A stretch of DNA of 64,000 bases from Variovorax sp. PAMC26660 (GTDB lineage Bacteria > Pseudomonadota > Gammaproteobacteria > Burkholderiales > Burkholderiaceae_C), in the NCBI RefSeq assembly GCF_014302995.1, contig NZ_CP060295.1, positions 2,046,001 through 2,110,000 on the forward strand. The letters are read 5' to 3'. The stretch's first letter is position 1. Each line of letters opens with the position of its first letter. Below, in pieces: positions 8,154-17,392 of the stretch. The translations under genes were made by a program, and so were the position numbers. Under the pieces are notes generated by a model that saw only the letters and a list, made by a program, of their open reading frames with translations, had not been told where the DNA came from and did no database searches.

Positions 8154-8495
8154 TTATTCCTGCTCGATGGCGATCTGCACGCAGATGCTGCGGCACAGCG
8201 CCACCACGGTCTCGTTCGCGATGCTGTAGTAGATGCTCACGCCTTCGCGGCGTCGCGCCAGCACGCCCGCTTGGTAGAGCGTGTTCAGGTGCTGCGACAT
8301 GTTGGGCTGCGTGGTGTCGATCTCGGCCAGCAGTTCGCTGACGTTCTTCTCGCCGTTGCACAACTGGCTCACGATCTTCAGCCGCATCGGCGCGGCCATG
8401 GCCCGGAACAGGTCCGCGGCAATGTCGAAGACTTCGTCCTCGGTGATGGCCGTGGGCTTCTTGCGGGGTTTGGTGGCCATGCTGAAAAGGTTCAT
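8154..8495 (-). CDS. soxR: SoxR-like ArsR-family repressor (sulfur sensing)
   Basis: The 113-residue ArsR winged-helix protein has the recognition helix region TTQPNMSQHLNTLYQAG and wing RREGVSIYY. Cys46 (LCNGEKNVSEL) and Cys101/Cys105 (VVALCRSIC) lie where SqrR/BigR-type regulators keep the cysteine pair that forms a polysulfide bridge, so it probably derepresses the sox genes with sulfide or persulfide. An internal ATG at 8480 would give a 108-residue form; neither start has a strong ribosome site. The name follows function in other sox clusters and is unrelated to the MerR-family SoxR. Confidence 0.82.
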   Translation of the reverse strand: MNLFSMATKPRKKPTAITEDEVFDIAADLFRAMAAPMRLKIVSQLCNGEKNVSELLAEIDTTQPNMSQHLNTLYQAGVLARRREGVSIYYSIANETVVALCRSICVQIAIEQE

Positions 8496-8645
8496 GAGCA
8501 GGCCGCAATGTACATCGGTGCCCGCGCCGCGGGCGATGCACGGCCATCGCGTGGTGTCTTTTGGCAGCCGCGTGTCACAAGCCGATGGGCCCGGCCGTCT
8601 TCAGGTCAGCGGGATTCCCCCGCCCACCCACCTGGAGAACCCAGC

Positions 8646-8720
8646 ATGCACAGCATTCAAGAGATAGCCCTCGCCTATCGCGGGCATTGCCATGTCTTTC
8701 TCGACAGCCTTCCGGCCTGA
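8646..8720 (+). other. Possible 24-codon leader ORF upstream of the RND operon
   Basis: An ATG with a GGAG site eight bases upstream opens a 24-codon frame (MHSIQEIALAYRGHCHVFLD...) ending just before the palindrome at 8728. There is no recognised homologue. It could be a leader peptide or chance. No other gene is visible between soxR and the efflux operon. Confidence 0.2.
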
Positions 8721-8727
8721 CCTAATA

Positions 8728-8747
8728 ATCAAAGTACTTTCTTTGAT
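8728..8747. promoter_or_regulatory. Palindromic operator candidate of the RND efflux operon
   Basis: A 20-bp element with perfect 7-bp arms ATCAAAG and CTTTGAT around TACTTT lies 17 bp upstream of the adaptor ATG. Its left part also holds the 10-bp palindrome AAAGTACTTT. The regulator encoded at the operon end (14451-15125) is the likely ligand. The position so close to the start codon suggests repression. Confidence 0.6.
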
Positions 8748-8764
8748 AAACAAGCGGGTTGCGC

Positions 8765-9865
8765 ATGAACAAACAATCAAGGGCCTGGCTGGCGGCCGGC
8801 CTCGCGGCGGTGGTGCTGGGAGGCGCGGGCTACGCGCTCACGGCAAAGTCCAAGCCCGCCGACAGCGGCGGCGGCAGGCCGCCGTCCAAGGTCGCGGTGG
8901 CCACCGCCAAGCCCACGGAAATGGCCCGTTTTCTCAGCGGCATCGGCACGCTCGAAGCCAACCGGCAGGTCGAGGTGCCGGCCGAAGTGGAAGGCCGGGT
9001 CGCCAAGATCCTGTTCACGCCCGGTGGCCAGGTGCATGCCGGGCAATTGCTCGTGCAGCTCAACGACGCGCCCGAGCAGGGCGACATCGAACGCCTGACC
9101 GCGCAGCGCGCGAACGCCAAGGCGCTGCTCGACCGCACGCGCCGCCTGCTGCCGCAGCAGGCGGCCACGCAGGAGCAGCTCGAACAGGCGCAGGCCGCCT
9201 TCGACCAGTCCAGCGGCGACCTGAGGCGCGCGCAGGCCATGCTCGAACAGAAGCGCATCAAGGCGCCCTTCGACGGCGTGCTTGGCATCCGCAAGGTCAA
9301 CCTCGGCCAGTTCGTGCGGGCTGGCGATGCGCTGGTGTCGCTCACAGACGCCCGCACGCTGTTCGCGAACCTCACGCTGCCCGAAACCGCGTTGCCGGTG
9401 CTCAAGCGCCAGCAGGCGGTGGCGCTGATGGTCGATGCGTACCCCGGCCGCGTCTTCCAGGCCAAGCTCAGCACCATCGAGCCGCAGATCGGCAGCGACA
9501 CGCGCACCGTGCGCCTGCAGGCCACGGTCGACAACGCCGATGGCGCGCTCACGCCCGGCATGTTCGTCAACGGCCGCGTCGCACTGCCGGCGCGCACCGA
9601 CGCGATCACCGTGCCCGAGACCGCCATCACCTACAGCACGCACGGCGACTCGGTCTTCGTGGTCCGCCCCGGCGACAAGGGCGGCTTCACGGCACAGCAG
9701 GTGTTCGTGAAGGCCGGTGACCGGCAGGACGGGTTGGTCGTCATCGAGCAAGGCCTGAAGGCCGGCGAGAAGGTCGTCACCTCCGGCCAGTTGCGCCTGT
9801 ACAGCGGCGCCGCCGTGGCGCCGAGCGAGAAGGACACGCTCGCCCTGCAGGAGCCCCGGTCATGA
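8765..9865 (+). CDS. RND efflux periplasmic adaptor (membrane fusion protein)
   Basis: The 366-residue adaptor links the inner-membrane RND pump to the outer-membrane channel. It has an N-terminal signal/anchor helix (AWLAAGLAAVVLGGAGYAL), a lipoyl half-motif near residues 60-80 (GIGTLEANRQVEVPAEVEG), a coiled-coil hairpin rich in Gln/Ala (about 95-160), the second lipoyl half (IKAPFDGVLGIRKVNLGQFV) and beta-barrel/MP domains. The ATG at 8765 is preferred over the TTG two codons earlier. The stop overlaps the pump start (ATGA). Substrate cannot be predicted. Confidence 0.93.
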   Translation: MNKQSRAWLAAGLAAVVLGGAGYALTAKSKPADSGGGRPPSKVAVATAKPTEMARFLSGIGTLEANRQVEVPAEVEGRVAKILFTPGGQVHAGQLLVQLNDAPEQGDIERLTAQRANAKALLDRTRRLLPQQAATQEQLEQAQAAFDQSSGDLRRAQAMLEQKRIKAPFDGVLGIRKVNLGQFVRAGDALVSLTDARTLFANLTLPETALPVLKRQQAVALMVDAYPGRVFQAKLSTIEPQIGSDTRTVRLQATVDNADGALTPGMFVNGRVALPARTDAITVPETAITYSTHGDSVFVVRPGDKGGFTAQQVFVKAGDRQDGLVVIEQGLKAGEKVVTSGQLRLYSGAAVAPSEKDTLALQEPRS

Positions 9866-12800
9866 AGTTCACCGACCTCTTCGTGCGCCGGCCCGTGCTG
9901 GCGCTGGTGGTCAGCACGCTGATCCTGCTGCTCGGCGCCCGCGCGCTGGGCGACCTGCCGGTGCGGCAGTACCCGCTGACCGAGAGCACCACGCTCACCA
10001 TCACCACGCAGTACCCCGGCGCTTCGCCCGAGCTGATGCAGGGCTTCGTCACGCAGCCGATCGCGCAGGCGGTGGCGACCATCGAGAACGTCGATTACCT
10101 CTCGTCGTCCTCCACGCTGGGCCGCAGCGTCATCAGCGTGCGCATGAAGCTCAACGCCGACGCCAACCAGGCGCTCACGCAGGCCATGGCGCAGGTCAGC
10201 CAGGTCAAGTACCGGCTGCCGGCCGAGGCCTTCGATCCGGTGATCCTCAAGTCGTCGGGTGAAGCCACCGCCGTGGCCTACGTCGGCTTCTCGAGCAAGA
10301 CGATGCCGGTGCCGGCGCTCACCGATTACCTCTCGCGCGTGGTGCAGCCGCAGTTCGCGTCCATCCCCGGCGTGTCGGGCGTGGAAGTGTCGGGCGGGCA
10401 GACGCTGGCGATGCGCGTGTGGCTCGACCCCAACCGCATGGCGGCACGCGGCATCTCGGCGGGCGAGCTGGCCGACGCGCTGCGGCAGAACAACGTGCAG
10501 GCGGCGCCGGGGCAGGTGAAGGGCCTGTACGTGGTGTCGAACATCCGCGTCAACACCGACCTGGTGAACGTGGCCGAGTTCCGCGACATGGTCGTCAAGC
10601 GCAACGGCGACGCCATCGTGCGCCTGGGCGACGTGGCCACGGTCGAGCTGGGCGCGGCCAGCGCCGACAGCAGCGCGACGATGGACGGCGACAAGGCCAT
10701 CTACCTGGGTCTGCAGGCGGCGCCCAACGGCAACCCGCTGGTGATCGTGAAGCGCATCCGCGACCTGCTGCCCGGCATCAAGCAGAACCTGCCGCCGGGC
10801 GTCGACGTGCAACTGCCCTTCGAGCTGGCGCGCTTCATCGAGGCCTCGATCGACGAGGTGCAGAAGACGCTGCTCGAAGCCATTGCCATCGTGGTGGTGG
10901 TGATCTTCCTGTGCCTCGGTTCGATGCGCGCGGTGCTCATCCCGGTGGTGACGATTCCGCTGTCGATGCTCGGCGCGGCGGCACTGATGCTGCTGTTCGG
11001 TTTCAGCATCAACCTGCTGACCTTGCTGGCGATGGTGCTGGCCATCGGGCTGGTGGTGGACGACGCCATCGTGGTGGTGGAGAACGTGCACCGCCACATC
11101 GAGGAAGGCAAGTCGCGCGTGCAGGCCGCATTGATCGGCGCACGCGAAGTGTCCGGCCCGGTGATCGCGATGACGCTCACGCTGGCCGCGGTGCATGCGC
11201 CCATCGGCCTCATGGGCGGCCTCACAGGATCGCTGTTCAAGGAGTTCGCCTTCACGCTCGCGGGCGCGGTGGTGGTGTCGGGCGTGATCGCGCTCACGCT
11301 GTCGCCCGTGATGGCGTCCTTCCTGCTGCCGCAGGATGCGAGCGCGGGACGCATGGCCCGTTATGCCGAAGCCTTCTTCCACAAGCTCGCCACGGCTTAC
11401 GGCCGCTTGCTCGACGTGTCGCTGCATCACCGCTGGGTCACGGGCCTGCTCGCAGTGGCAGTGCTGGTCAGCCTGCCCTTCCTTTACAACGCCGCGCAGC
11501 GCGAGCTGGCGCCCGGCGAAGACCAGGCCATGGTGCTGACCGTCATCAAGTCGCCACAGCACGCCAACATCGACTACGTCGAGAAGTTCGGCAAGAAGTG
11601 GGACGAGGTGTTGGCAACGCTGCCAGAGAACACCGGCCGCTGGCTCATCAACGGCTCGGACGGCGTGTCGAACAGCATCGGCGGCGTGCAGTTGTCTGAC
11701 TGGAAAGACCGCAAGCGCAATGCCGACCAGATCCAGGGCGAGGTGCAAGGCGGCATGAACGAGGTCGAAGGCAGCAGCGTCTTCGCGTTCCAGTTGCCCT
11801 CGCTGCCGGGCTCGACCGGCGGGCTGCCCGTGCAGATGGTGATCCGCAGTGCGGGCGACCACCGCACCGTGTTCGAGGCGATGGAAGCACTGAAGAAGGC
11901 GGCGCGCGACAGCGGCAAGTTCGCCGTGGTCGACAGCGACCTGGAGTTCAACAACCCGGTGACCGAAGTGCGCGTGGACCGCGCCAAGGCCAACAGCATG
12001 GGCGTGACCATGAAGGCCATCGGCGACACGCTGGCGGTGCTGGTGGGCGAGAACTACGTCAATCGCTTCGGCATGGACGGCCGCTCGTACGACGTGATTC
12101 CGCAATCGCCGCGCGACCTGCGCCTGTCGGCCGAGGCGCTCTCGCGCTACTTCGTGAAGAGCGCGAGCGGCGAGCCGGTGCCGCTGGGCAACCTGGTGTC
12201 GCTGTCGACCAGCGTCGGGCCGAACAAGCTCACGCAGTTCAACCAGCTCAATGCCTCGACCTTCCAGGCCATTCCGATGCCGGGCGTGACCATGGGCGAC
12301 GCGGTGGCCTTCCTGAGCGGCGAGGCGAAAAAGCTGCCGGCCGGCTTCAGCTTCGACTGGCAGTCGGATGCGCGGCAGTTCACGCAGGAGGGCTCGGCGC
12401 TGGTGATGGCCTTCGTGTTCGCGATCGTGGTGATCTACCTGGTGCTGGCCGCACAGTACGAAAGCCTGCGCGACCCGCTGATCATCCTGATCAGCGTGCC
12501 GATGTCGATCTGCGGCGCGCTGGTGCCGCTGGCCATGGGCTTCGCCACCATCAACATCTACACGCAGATCGGGCTGGTGACGCTGATCGGGCTCATCAGC
12601 AAGCACGGCATCCTGATGGTGGAGTTTGCCAACGAGATCCAGGAGCGCGACAACCTGCCGCGCCGCGCCGCCATCGAGCAGGCTGCGCGCATCCGGCTGC
12701 GCCCGATCCTGATGACCACCGCCGCGATGGTGATGGGCCTGGTGCCGCTGCTGTTCGCCAGCGGTGCGGGCGCCGCCAGCCGCTACAGCATCGGCCTGGT

Positions 12801-12960
12801 GATCGGGGTCGGCATGCTGGTGGGCACGCTGTTCACGCTGTTCGTTCTGCCCACCATGTACACGCTGCTGGCACGCGACCACCGCACGGTGGGCCGCTCG
12901 CAGCGCGCCACCGAACTCGACGCGCTCGTGGCGCGCGAGCCGGCCGGCGACCACGCCTGA
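9862..12960 (+). CDS. RND efflux pump, HAE1 family permease
   Basis: The 1032-residue protein is a full-length proton-driven multidrug-type RND transporter. Visible features are the first transmembrane helix (VLALVVSTLILLLG), porter domain segments, the TM4 proton-relay pair Asp400-Asp401 in AIGLVVDDAIVVVENV, and the second TM bundle from about residue 850 with KHGILMVEFANE. It belongs to the MdtB/MexF-like HAE1 group rather than the metal-exporting CzcA group, which would show different TM4 residues. It is coupled to the adaptor by a 4-bp overlap and followed by the channel gene after 17 bp. Confidence 0.94.
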   Translation: MKFTDLFVRRPVLALVVSTLILLLGARALGDLPVRQYPLTESTTLTITTQYPGASPELMQGFVTQPIAQAVATIENVDYLSSSSTLGRSVISVRMKLNADANQALTQAMAQVSQVKYRLPAEAFDPVILKSSGEATAVAYVGFSSKTMPVPALTDYLSRVVQPQFASIPGVSGVEVSGGQTLAMRVWLDPNRMAARGISAGELADALRQNNVQAAPGQVKGLYVVSNIRVNTDLVNVAEFRDMVVKRNGDAIVRLGDVATVELGAASADSSATMDGDKAIYLGLQAAPNGNPLVIVKRIRDLLPGIKQNLPPGVDVQLPFELARFIEASIDEVQKTLLEAIAIVVVVIFLCLGSMRAVLIPVVTIPLSMLGAAALMLLFGFSINLLTLLAMVLAIGLVVDDAIVVVENVHRHIEEGKSRVQAALIGAREVSGPVIAMTLTLAAVHAPIGLMGGLTGSLFKEFAFTLAGAVVVSGVIALTLSPVMASFLLPQDASAGRMARYAEAFFHKLATAYGRLLDVSLHHRWVTGLLAVAVLVSLPFLYNAAQRELAPGEDQAMVLTVIKSPQHANIDYVEKFGKKWDEVLATLPENTGRWLINGSDGVSNSIGGVQLSDWKDRKRNADQIQGEVQGGMNEVEGSSVFAFQLPSLPGSTGGLPVQMVIRSAGDHRTVFEAMEALKKAARDSGKFAVVDSDLEFNNPVTEVRVDRAKANSMGVTMKAIGDTLAVLVGENYVNRFGMDGRSYDVIPQSPRDLRLSAEALSRYFVKSASGEPVPLGNLVSLSTSVGPNKLTQFNQLNASTFQAIPMPGVTMGDAVAFLSGEAKKLPAGFSFDWQSDARQFTQEGSALVMAFVFAIVVIYLVLAAQYESLRDPLIILISVPMSICGALVPLAMGFATINIYTQIGLVTLIGLISKHGILMVEFANEIQERDNLPRRAAIEQAARIRLRPILMTTAAMVMGLVPLLFASGAGAASRYSIGLVIGVGMLVGTLFTLFVLPTMYTLLARDHRTVGRSQRATELDALVAREPAGDHA

Positions 12961-12977
12961 CACCGAGGAGCATGACC

Positions 12978-14414
12978 ATGAACAACAGACTCTTTTCGTA
13001 CGCCGCGCCCTTCGCGCTGAGCCTGCTGGTGCTGGCCGGCTGCGCCGTCGGGCCGACCTACACCGCGCCGGCCGATGCACCGGTAGCCATCTCCGCGCCC
13101 GAGCAGTCGCTGTTCGCCAACGATGCGGTGCAGCGCGATTGGTGGCGCCAGCTCGACGACGCGCAACTCGATGCATTGATCGAGCGGGCACTCGCCGGCA
13201 ACCACGACATCCGCATCGCACAGGCCCGGTTGCTGGAAGCGCGCGCCACGCAGACAGAAGCCGAACTCGACCGCCTGCCCGTCGTGACGGTGGGCGCCAG
13301 CAAGACGCGCAGCATCGCGCAGGGCAACAACGGCGCCCAACCCGATGTGCGGTCGCTGGCACAGAGCAGCCGCGCGGGCTTCGATGCCTCGTGGGAGATC
13401 GACCTGTTCGGCCGCCTCAAGCGGCTCGATGAGGCCGCCACCGCGCGCACCGAAGCCAGCGCGGCCGACCTCGAACAGGTGCGCATCGTGGCCGTGGCCG
13501 AGCTGGCCCGCAACTACTACGAGATGCGCGGCGCCGAGCAGCGCATCGCCGTGACGCGCCGCACGCTCGACAGCTTGCGCAGCAGCCTGCGCGTGACCGA
13601 GGCGCAGGTGCAGACCGGCCGTGGCCTCGAAGGCGACCTGGCGAGCGCGCAGGCCAACCTTGCGACCACCGAAAGCCAGTTGCCCGCGCTCGAAACCACG
13701 CGCCGCCAATCGGCCTACCGCGTGGCCGTGCTGGCGGGCCTGCGCCCGGCCGAGCTGGCGCCGATGCTGCAGCCGCAGCAACTGCGCGTGCTCGACAAGC
13801 GCCTGCCCATCGGCGACCTGGGCGATCTGCTTCGGCGCCGGCCCGACGTGCTGCGCGCCGAGCGCGGCCTCGCGGCCAGCACGGCCGACGTGGGCGCCAC
13901 CACGGCCGAGCTGTATCCGCGCTTCGACATCGGCGGCTTCCTGGGCTTCATCGCGCTGCGCGGTTCGGATCTCGGCAGTTCGTCGAGCCGCGCCTTCAGC
14001 GTGACGCCGGGCGTGAGCTGGCCCGCCTTGCGGCTGGGCTCGGTCAAGGCCCGCATGCGCGGCGCCGAGGCCCGCGCCGAAGGCGACCGCGCGCTCTACG
14101 AACAGACGGTGCTGCGCGCCATCGAAGATGTGGAAGGCGCACTCACCGGCTACGGCCAGAACCAGTTGCGCCTGCAGCGGCTGGTCGAAGCCTCGGCCCG
14201 CAGCGGTCGTGCCGCCGAACTGGCCGAGGTGCGCTACCGCGAAGGCGCCGCGCCCTACCTGAGCGTGCTCGATGCGCAACGCACCCTGCTGCGCGCGCAG
14301 GACGCGGTGGCAGAAGCCGAGACCGCCTCGTACACCAGCCTCGTCGCGCTCTACAAGGCGCTGGGCGGGGGGTGGCAAGCACCTTCGAACGGAAGGGGAG
14401 GTCCAACCACCTGA
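12978..14414 (+). CDS. NodT-family outer-membrane efflux lipoprotein
   Basis: This 478-residue outer-membrane channel completes the tripartite pump. It begins with a lipoprotein signal (LSLLVLAGCAVGP with the lipobox Cys), followed by two repeated coiled-coil OEP domains; the ANNHDIRIAQARLLEARA-type and YREGAAPYLSVLDAQRTLL segments are typical. The ATG at 12978 is chosen over one at 12972 because GAGGAG lies seven bases upstream, whereas the earlier ATG almost touches that site. The regulator gene begins 36 bp downstream. Confidence 0.92.
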   Translation: MNNRLFSYAAPFALSLLVLAGCAVGPTYTAPADAPVAISAPEQSLFANDAVQRDWWRQLDDAQLDALIERALAGNHDIRIAQARLLEARATQTEAELDRLPVVTVGASKTRSIAQGNNGAQPDVRSLAQSSRAGFDASWEIDLFGRLKRLDEAATARTEASAADLEQVRIVAVAELARNYYEMRGAEQRIAVTRRTLDSLRSSLRVTEAQVQTGRGLEGDLASAQANLATTESQLPALETTRRQSAYRVAVLAGLRPAELAPMLQPQQLRVLDKRLPIGDLGDLLRRRPDVLRAERGLAASTADVGATTAELYPRFDIGGFLGFIALRGSDLGSSSSRAFSVTPGVSWPALRLGSVKARMRGAEARAEGDRALYEQTVLRAIEDVEGALTGYGQNQLRLQRLVEASARSGRAAELAEVRYREGAAPYLSVLDAQRTLLRAQDAVAEAETASYTSLVALYKALGGGWQAPSNGRGGPTT

Positions 14415-14450
14415 CAATGACACTGATTTCCTCCACGATTGAACCCGCCC

Positions 14451-15125
14451 ATGTCCGCCCCAGATGCCAAGCCCACCTGGATGCCGCACCAGCCGGCAGA
14501 CCGCATCCTCTCCACGCTCAAGACCCGCGGCGCGCTCGGCATTCCCGACATCGCCAAGGTGCTGAACGTCACGGTGGAAGCGGTGCGCCAGCAGATGGCC
14601 AAGCTGGAGGCCGACGGCCTGGTCGACGCCGAAAGCCGCGCCAGCGGGCGCGGCCGGCCCACGCAGATCTGGCGGCTCACCGGCGAAGGCCACAAGCGCT
14701 TTCCCGACACGCACGCCGAGATGACGGTGCAGATGATCAGCGCCGTCATCAGCGTGTTCGGCCAGAAGGGCCTGGACCAGCTCATCGGCGCGCGCGAGAA
14801 CACCATGCGCGCCAACTACACCGAGGCCATGCGCGGCGCGCGCAGCCTCAAGACACGGCTGGAGCGGCTGGTCGACATCCGCAGCCGCGAGGGCTACATG
14901 GCCGAGTTCCGGCCCGAGGGCGACGGCTTTCTCTTCATCGAAAACCATTGCCCGATCTGCACCGCGGCGCAGGCCTGCACGGGTTTCTGCCGCAGCGAAC
15001 TGCAACTCTTCGACGAAGTGCTGGGGCCCGACGTGAGCGTCAGCCGCGTCGAACACGTGCTGGCGGGCGCGCGGCGCTGCGCCTATCAGGTCACTCCGAA
15101 AACAGGCGCATCACCACAAGCCTGA
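14451..15125 (+). CDS. Winged-helix regulator with C-terminal cysteine cluster (COG2345/SufR-like)
   Basis: The 224-residue protein has an N-terminal winged helix ([38 protein letters not shown], wing [12 protein letters not shown]) and a C-terminal domain carrying Cys167, Cys170, Cys176, Cys180 and Cys210. This arrangement recalls Fe-S-binding regulators of the SufR/COG2345 group. It follows the efflux operon by 36 bp and precedes sodB by 37 bp, so a redox or iron-linked control of pump and SOD is plausible. The ATG at 14451 is used; an upstream TTG frame is less likely. The signal sensed is not known. Confidence 0.75.
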   Translation: MSAPDAKPTWMPHQPADRILSTLKTRGALGIPDIAKVLNVTVEAVRQQMAKLEADGLVDAESRASGRGRPTQIWRLTGEGHKRFPDTHAEMTVQMISAVISVFGQKGLDQLIGARENTMRANYTEAMRGARSLKTRLERLVDIRSREGYMAEFRPEGDGFLFIENHCPICTAAQACTGFCRSELQLFDEVLGPDVSVSRVEHVLAGARRCAYQVTPKTGASPQA

Positions 15126-15162
15126 AGCGCTTTCTCTCTATAACCAACCACAAGGACCCACC

Positions 15163-15744
15163 ATGGAACACAAGCTCCCTCCCCTGCCCTACGCCCTCGA
15201 CGCGCTGGCACCCGAGTACTCGCAAGAGACACTGGAGTACCACTACGGCAAGCACCACAACGCCTACGTCGTGAACCTGAACAACCTGCAAAAGGGCACC
15301 GAGTTCGAAGCCCTGACGCTGGAAGAGATCATCAAGAAGGCCAGCGGCGGCATCTACAACAACGCCGCCCAGATCTGGAACCACACATTCTTCTGGAACT
15401 GCATGAAGCCCCAAGGCGGCGGCGCTCCCACCGGCGCGCTGGCCAAGGCCATCGATGCCAAGTGGGGCAGCTACGACGCCTTCAAGGAAGCCTTCGTGAA
15501 GTCGGCCGTGGGCAACTTCGGCTCGGGCTGGACCTGGCTCGTGAAGAAGGCCGACGGCTCGGTGGACATCGTGAACACCGGCGCAGCCGGCACGCCGCTG
15601 ACGACTGCGGACGTCGCGCTGCTGACGGTGGACGTCTGGGAGCACGCCTACTACATCGACTACCGCAACCTGCGCCCGAAGTTCGTCGAGACCTTCCTGG
15701 CCAAGCTGGTGAACTGGGACTTCGTCGCCAAGAACTTCGGCTGA
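15163..15744 (+). CDS. sodB: Fe superoxide dismutase
   Basis: The 193-residue cytoplasmic enzyme dismutates superoxide. Metal ligands are in register with characterised enzymes: His27 (LEYHYGKHH), His74 (IWNHTFFW), Asp157 and His161 ([12 protein letters not shown]). Gln70 in the NNAAQIWNH segment and the overall pattern indicate the iron rather than the manganese form. A CAAGGA ribosome site precedes the start. No signal peptide is present. The VOC gene converges 25 bp downstream. Confidence 0.97.
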   Translation: MEHKLPPLPYALDALAPEYSQETLEYHYGKHHNAYVVNLNNLQKGTEFEALTLEEIIKKASGGIYNNAAQIWNHTFFWNCMKPQGGGAPTGALAKAIDAKWGSYDAFKEAFVKSAVGNFGSGWTWLVKKADGSVDIVNTGAAGTPLTTADVALLTVDVWEHAYYIDYRNLRPKFVETFLAKLVNWDFVAKNFG

Positions 15745-15769
15745 TCGATCGCCGAACGGCGGCAACGCC

Positions 15770-16147
15770 TCAATCGTTGATGAGGTTGAGGATGTTGCCG
15801 TCCGGGTCCTTGAACCAGGCGACCTTCATGTCACCCATGACATGCAGGTCGCCTTCGAGCGTGGTGTCGGGCATGTCGTAGTGCTCGAAGCGCACGCCTT
15901 TGGCCTTCAGCGCATCGACGATGCGCCCGATGTCTCCACCCACAGACCAGGTCACGGCCGTGGCCTGGTTGGTGCCTGCGAAGGCCGAGCGGTACACGTT
16001 CACGACGGTGCTGCCGCTGCGATAGACGATCGCTTCCTCGCCTTGTGCGCCGACCTGCGTCAGCCCCAGCGTGTCTTCGTAGAAGCGGCGGGCCACGGCG
16101 AGGTCTTTCACCGCGAGGTTGGCCACCGCATTGATGTTTCCGAGCAT
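15770..16147 (-). CDS. VOC-family (glyoxalase/bleomycin-resistance fold) protein
   Basis: The 125-residue protein shows the paired beta-alpha-beta-beta-beta pattern of vicinal-oxygen-chelate enzymes (NINAVANLAVKDLAVARRFYEDTLGL and KVAWFKDPDGNILNLIND, where the terminal Asn/Asp-Gly region usually carries a metal-ligating Glu; here it is not obvious). The ATG at 16147 has an AGGAGA site; an upstream in-frame start lacks one. Substrate is unknown and it may be non-enzymatic binding protein. Confidence 0.8.
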   Translation of the reverse strand: MLGNINAVANLAVKDLAVARRFYEDTLGLTQVGAQGEEAIVYRSGSTVVNVYRSAFAGTNQATAVTWSVGGDIGRIVDALKAKGVRFEHYDMPDTTLEGDLHVMGDMKVAWFKDPDGNILNLIND

Positions 16148-16285
16148 GGACGTCTCCTGTGAAGCCAATGACACTCCATGTTCGGCGCAGGCAAGCGCCT
16201 GTCAAGCCACAGGTGGAAACAGCCACCGCGAGCCGATACGAGCCCCATCGCGAATGAAGAAATCCGGCGTGCGCGGCTTCCGGCA

Positions 16286-16306
16286 CACTGCACCCTTGGT
16301 GCAGTG
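16286..16306. promoter_or_regulatory. Perfect 9-bp-arm palindrome upstream of Bug receptor
   Basis: CACTGCACC and GGTGCAGTG are separated by CTT, 49 bp before the receptor ATG at 16355. It could be a hairpin in the 5' leader or a regulator site. No regulator gene is adjacent, and the rest of the 207-bp gap shows nothing else. Confidence 0.45.
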
Positions 16307-16354
16307 AAGGCAACGACTGCAACCCCGAATCGCCCCGACAAAGAGACAACACCC

Positions 16355-17332
16355 ATGATCCGCAGACACTTCGGCCAGTTGGCCATCGCGCTGGCATTCC
16401 CGCTGGCCTTCTCGGCCGCCGCGCAAACGCAGTCCTACCCCGCCAAGCCCATCCGCATGGTCGTGCCCTTCCCGCCCGGCGGCGGCACCGACATCCTGGC
16501 GCGCCTGGTCGCCCAGAAGCTCACCGAGGCGAACCACTGGACCGTGGTGCCCGACAACCGCGGCGGCGCCGGCGGCACCATCGGCATCGCCGAGGCCGCG
16601 CGCGCCGCGCCCACGGGCTACGACATCGTGATGGGCCAGAAGGACAACATGGTCGTCGCGCCCTGGCTCTACAAGAACCTGAGCTACAACCCGGTGAAGG
16701 ACCTGACCGCCGTGGCCCACGTGGCCTACACGCCGGTGGTGATCGTCACGCAGGCCAACTCGAAGTTCAAGACGCTCGACGACGTGGTGAAAGCCGCGCG
16801 CGCCGCGCCCGACACCGTCACCTACGGCTCGCCCGGCAATGGCACCACCATCCACCTGGCCGGCGAGATCTTCAACGGCGCCGCCAAGATCAAGATGCGC
16901 CACGTGCCCTACAAGGGCTCCAACGCGGCCATGATGGACGTGCTCGCAGGCAACGTCGACCTGATGGTGTCGTCGGTGCCCTCGGCCCTGGCGCAGATCA
17001 AGGCGGGCAAGCTGCGTCCGCTGGCCGTGACCTCGATCAAGCGCAGCACCTCGCTGCCCGACACGCCCACCGTGGCCGAGCTGGGCTACAAGGACTTCGA
17101 CGTGAGCACCTGGTACGGCATCTTCGTGCCGGCCGGCACGCCGAAGGACGTCGTCAGCACCCTCAACGCCGCGGTCAACAAGCTGCTGGCCACGCCCGAG
17201 ATGAAGGCCGCCATCGTCGCCCAGGGCGCGGAGCCGCAAAGCATGACGCCCGAGCAATTCGGCGCGCTGCTGAAGACGGACTACGAGAAGTGGAAGGGGA
17301 TCGTGCAAGCCTCGGGCGCGACCATCGAATAA
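16355..17332 (+). CDS. Bug-type periplasmic substrate-binding protein (TctC family)
   Basis: The 325-residue precursor has a Sec leader (cut near SAAAQ) and the hallmarks of the Bug family: [45 protein letters not shown] and VPYKGSNAAMMDVLAG. These proteins bind carboxylates or related small metabolites and many are orphans without their own TctAB membrane partners, as here. It is preceded by a purine stretch AAGAGACAA. Ligand is unknown; the neighbouring gene at 17393 is an MBL hydrolase but the two have separate ribosome sites and 60 bp between them. Confidence 0.92.
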   Translation: MIRRHFGQLAIALAFPLAFSAAAQTQSYPAKPIRMVVPFPPGGGTDILARLVAQKLTEANHWTVVPDNRGGAGGTIGIAEAARAAPTGYDIVMGQKDNMVVAPWLYKNLSYNPVKDLTAVAHVAYTPVVIVTQANSKFKTLDDVVKAARAAPDTVTYGSPGNGTTIHLAGEIFNGAAKIKMRHVPYKGSNAAMMDVLAGNVDLMVSSVPSALAQIKAGKLRPLAVTSIKRSTSLPDTPTVAELGYKDFDVSTWYGIFVPAGTPKDVVSTLNAAVNKLLATPEMKAAIVAQGAEPQSMTPEQFGALLKTDYEKWKGIVQASGATIE

Positions 17333-17392
17333 GCCCGCGCACCGCAGAATGGTGTCTCCAGAACAAGCCGCAACGACGGCATGGAGACACCG

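Noticed and set aside
9631..13362. Very long open frame (over 1200 codons) on the minus strand over the RND operon
   Set aside because: It lies antisense to recognised adaptor and pump genes, lacks any family pattern and is rich in His/Arg/Gln typical of GC-rich complement frames.
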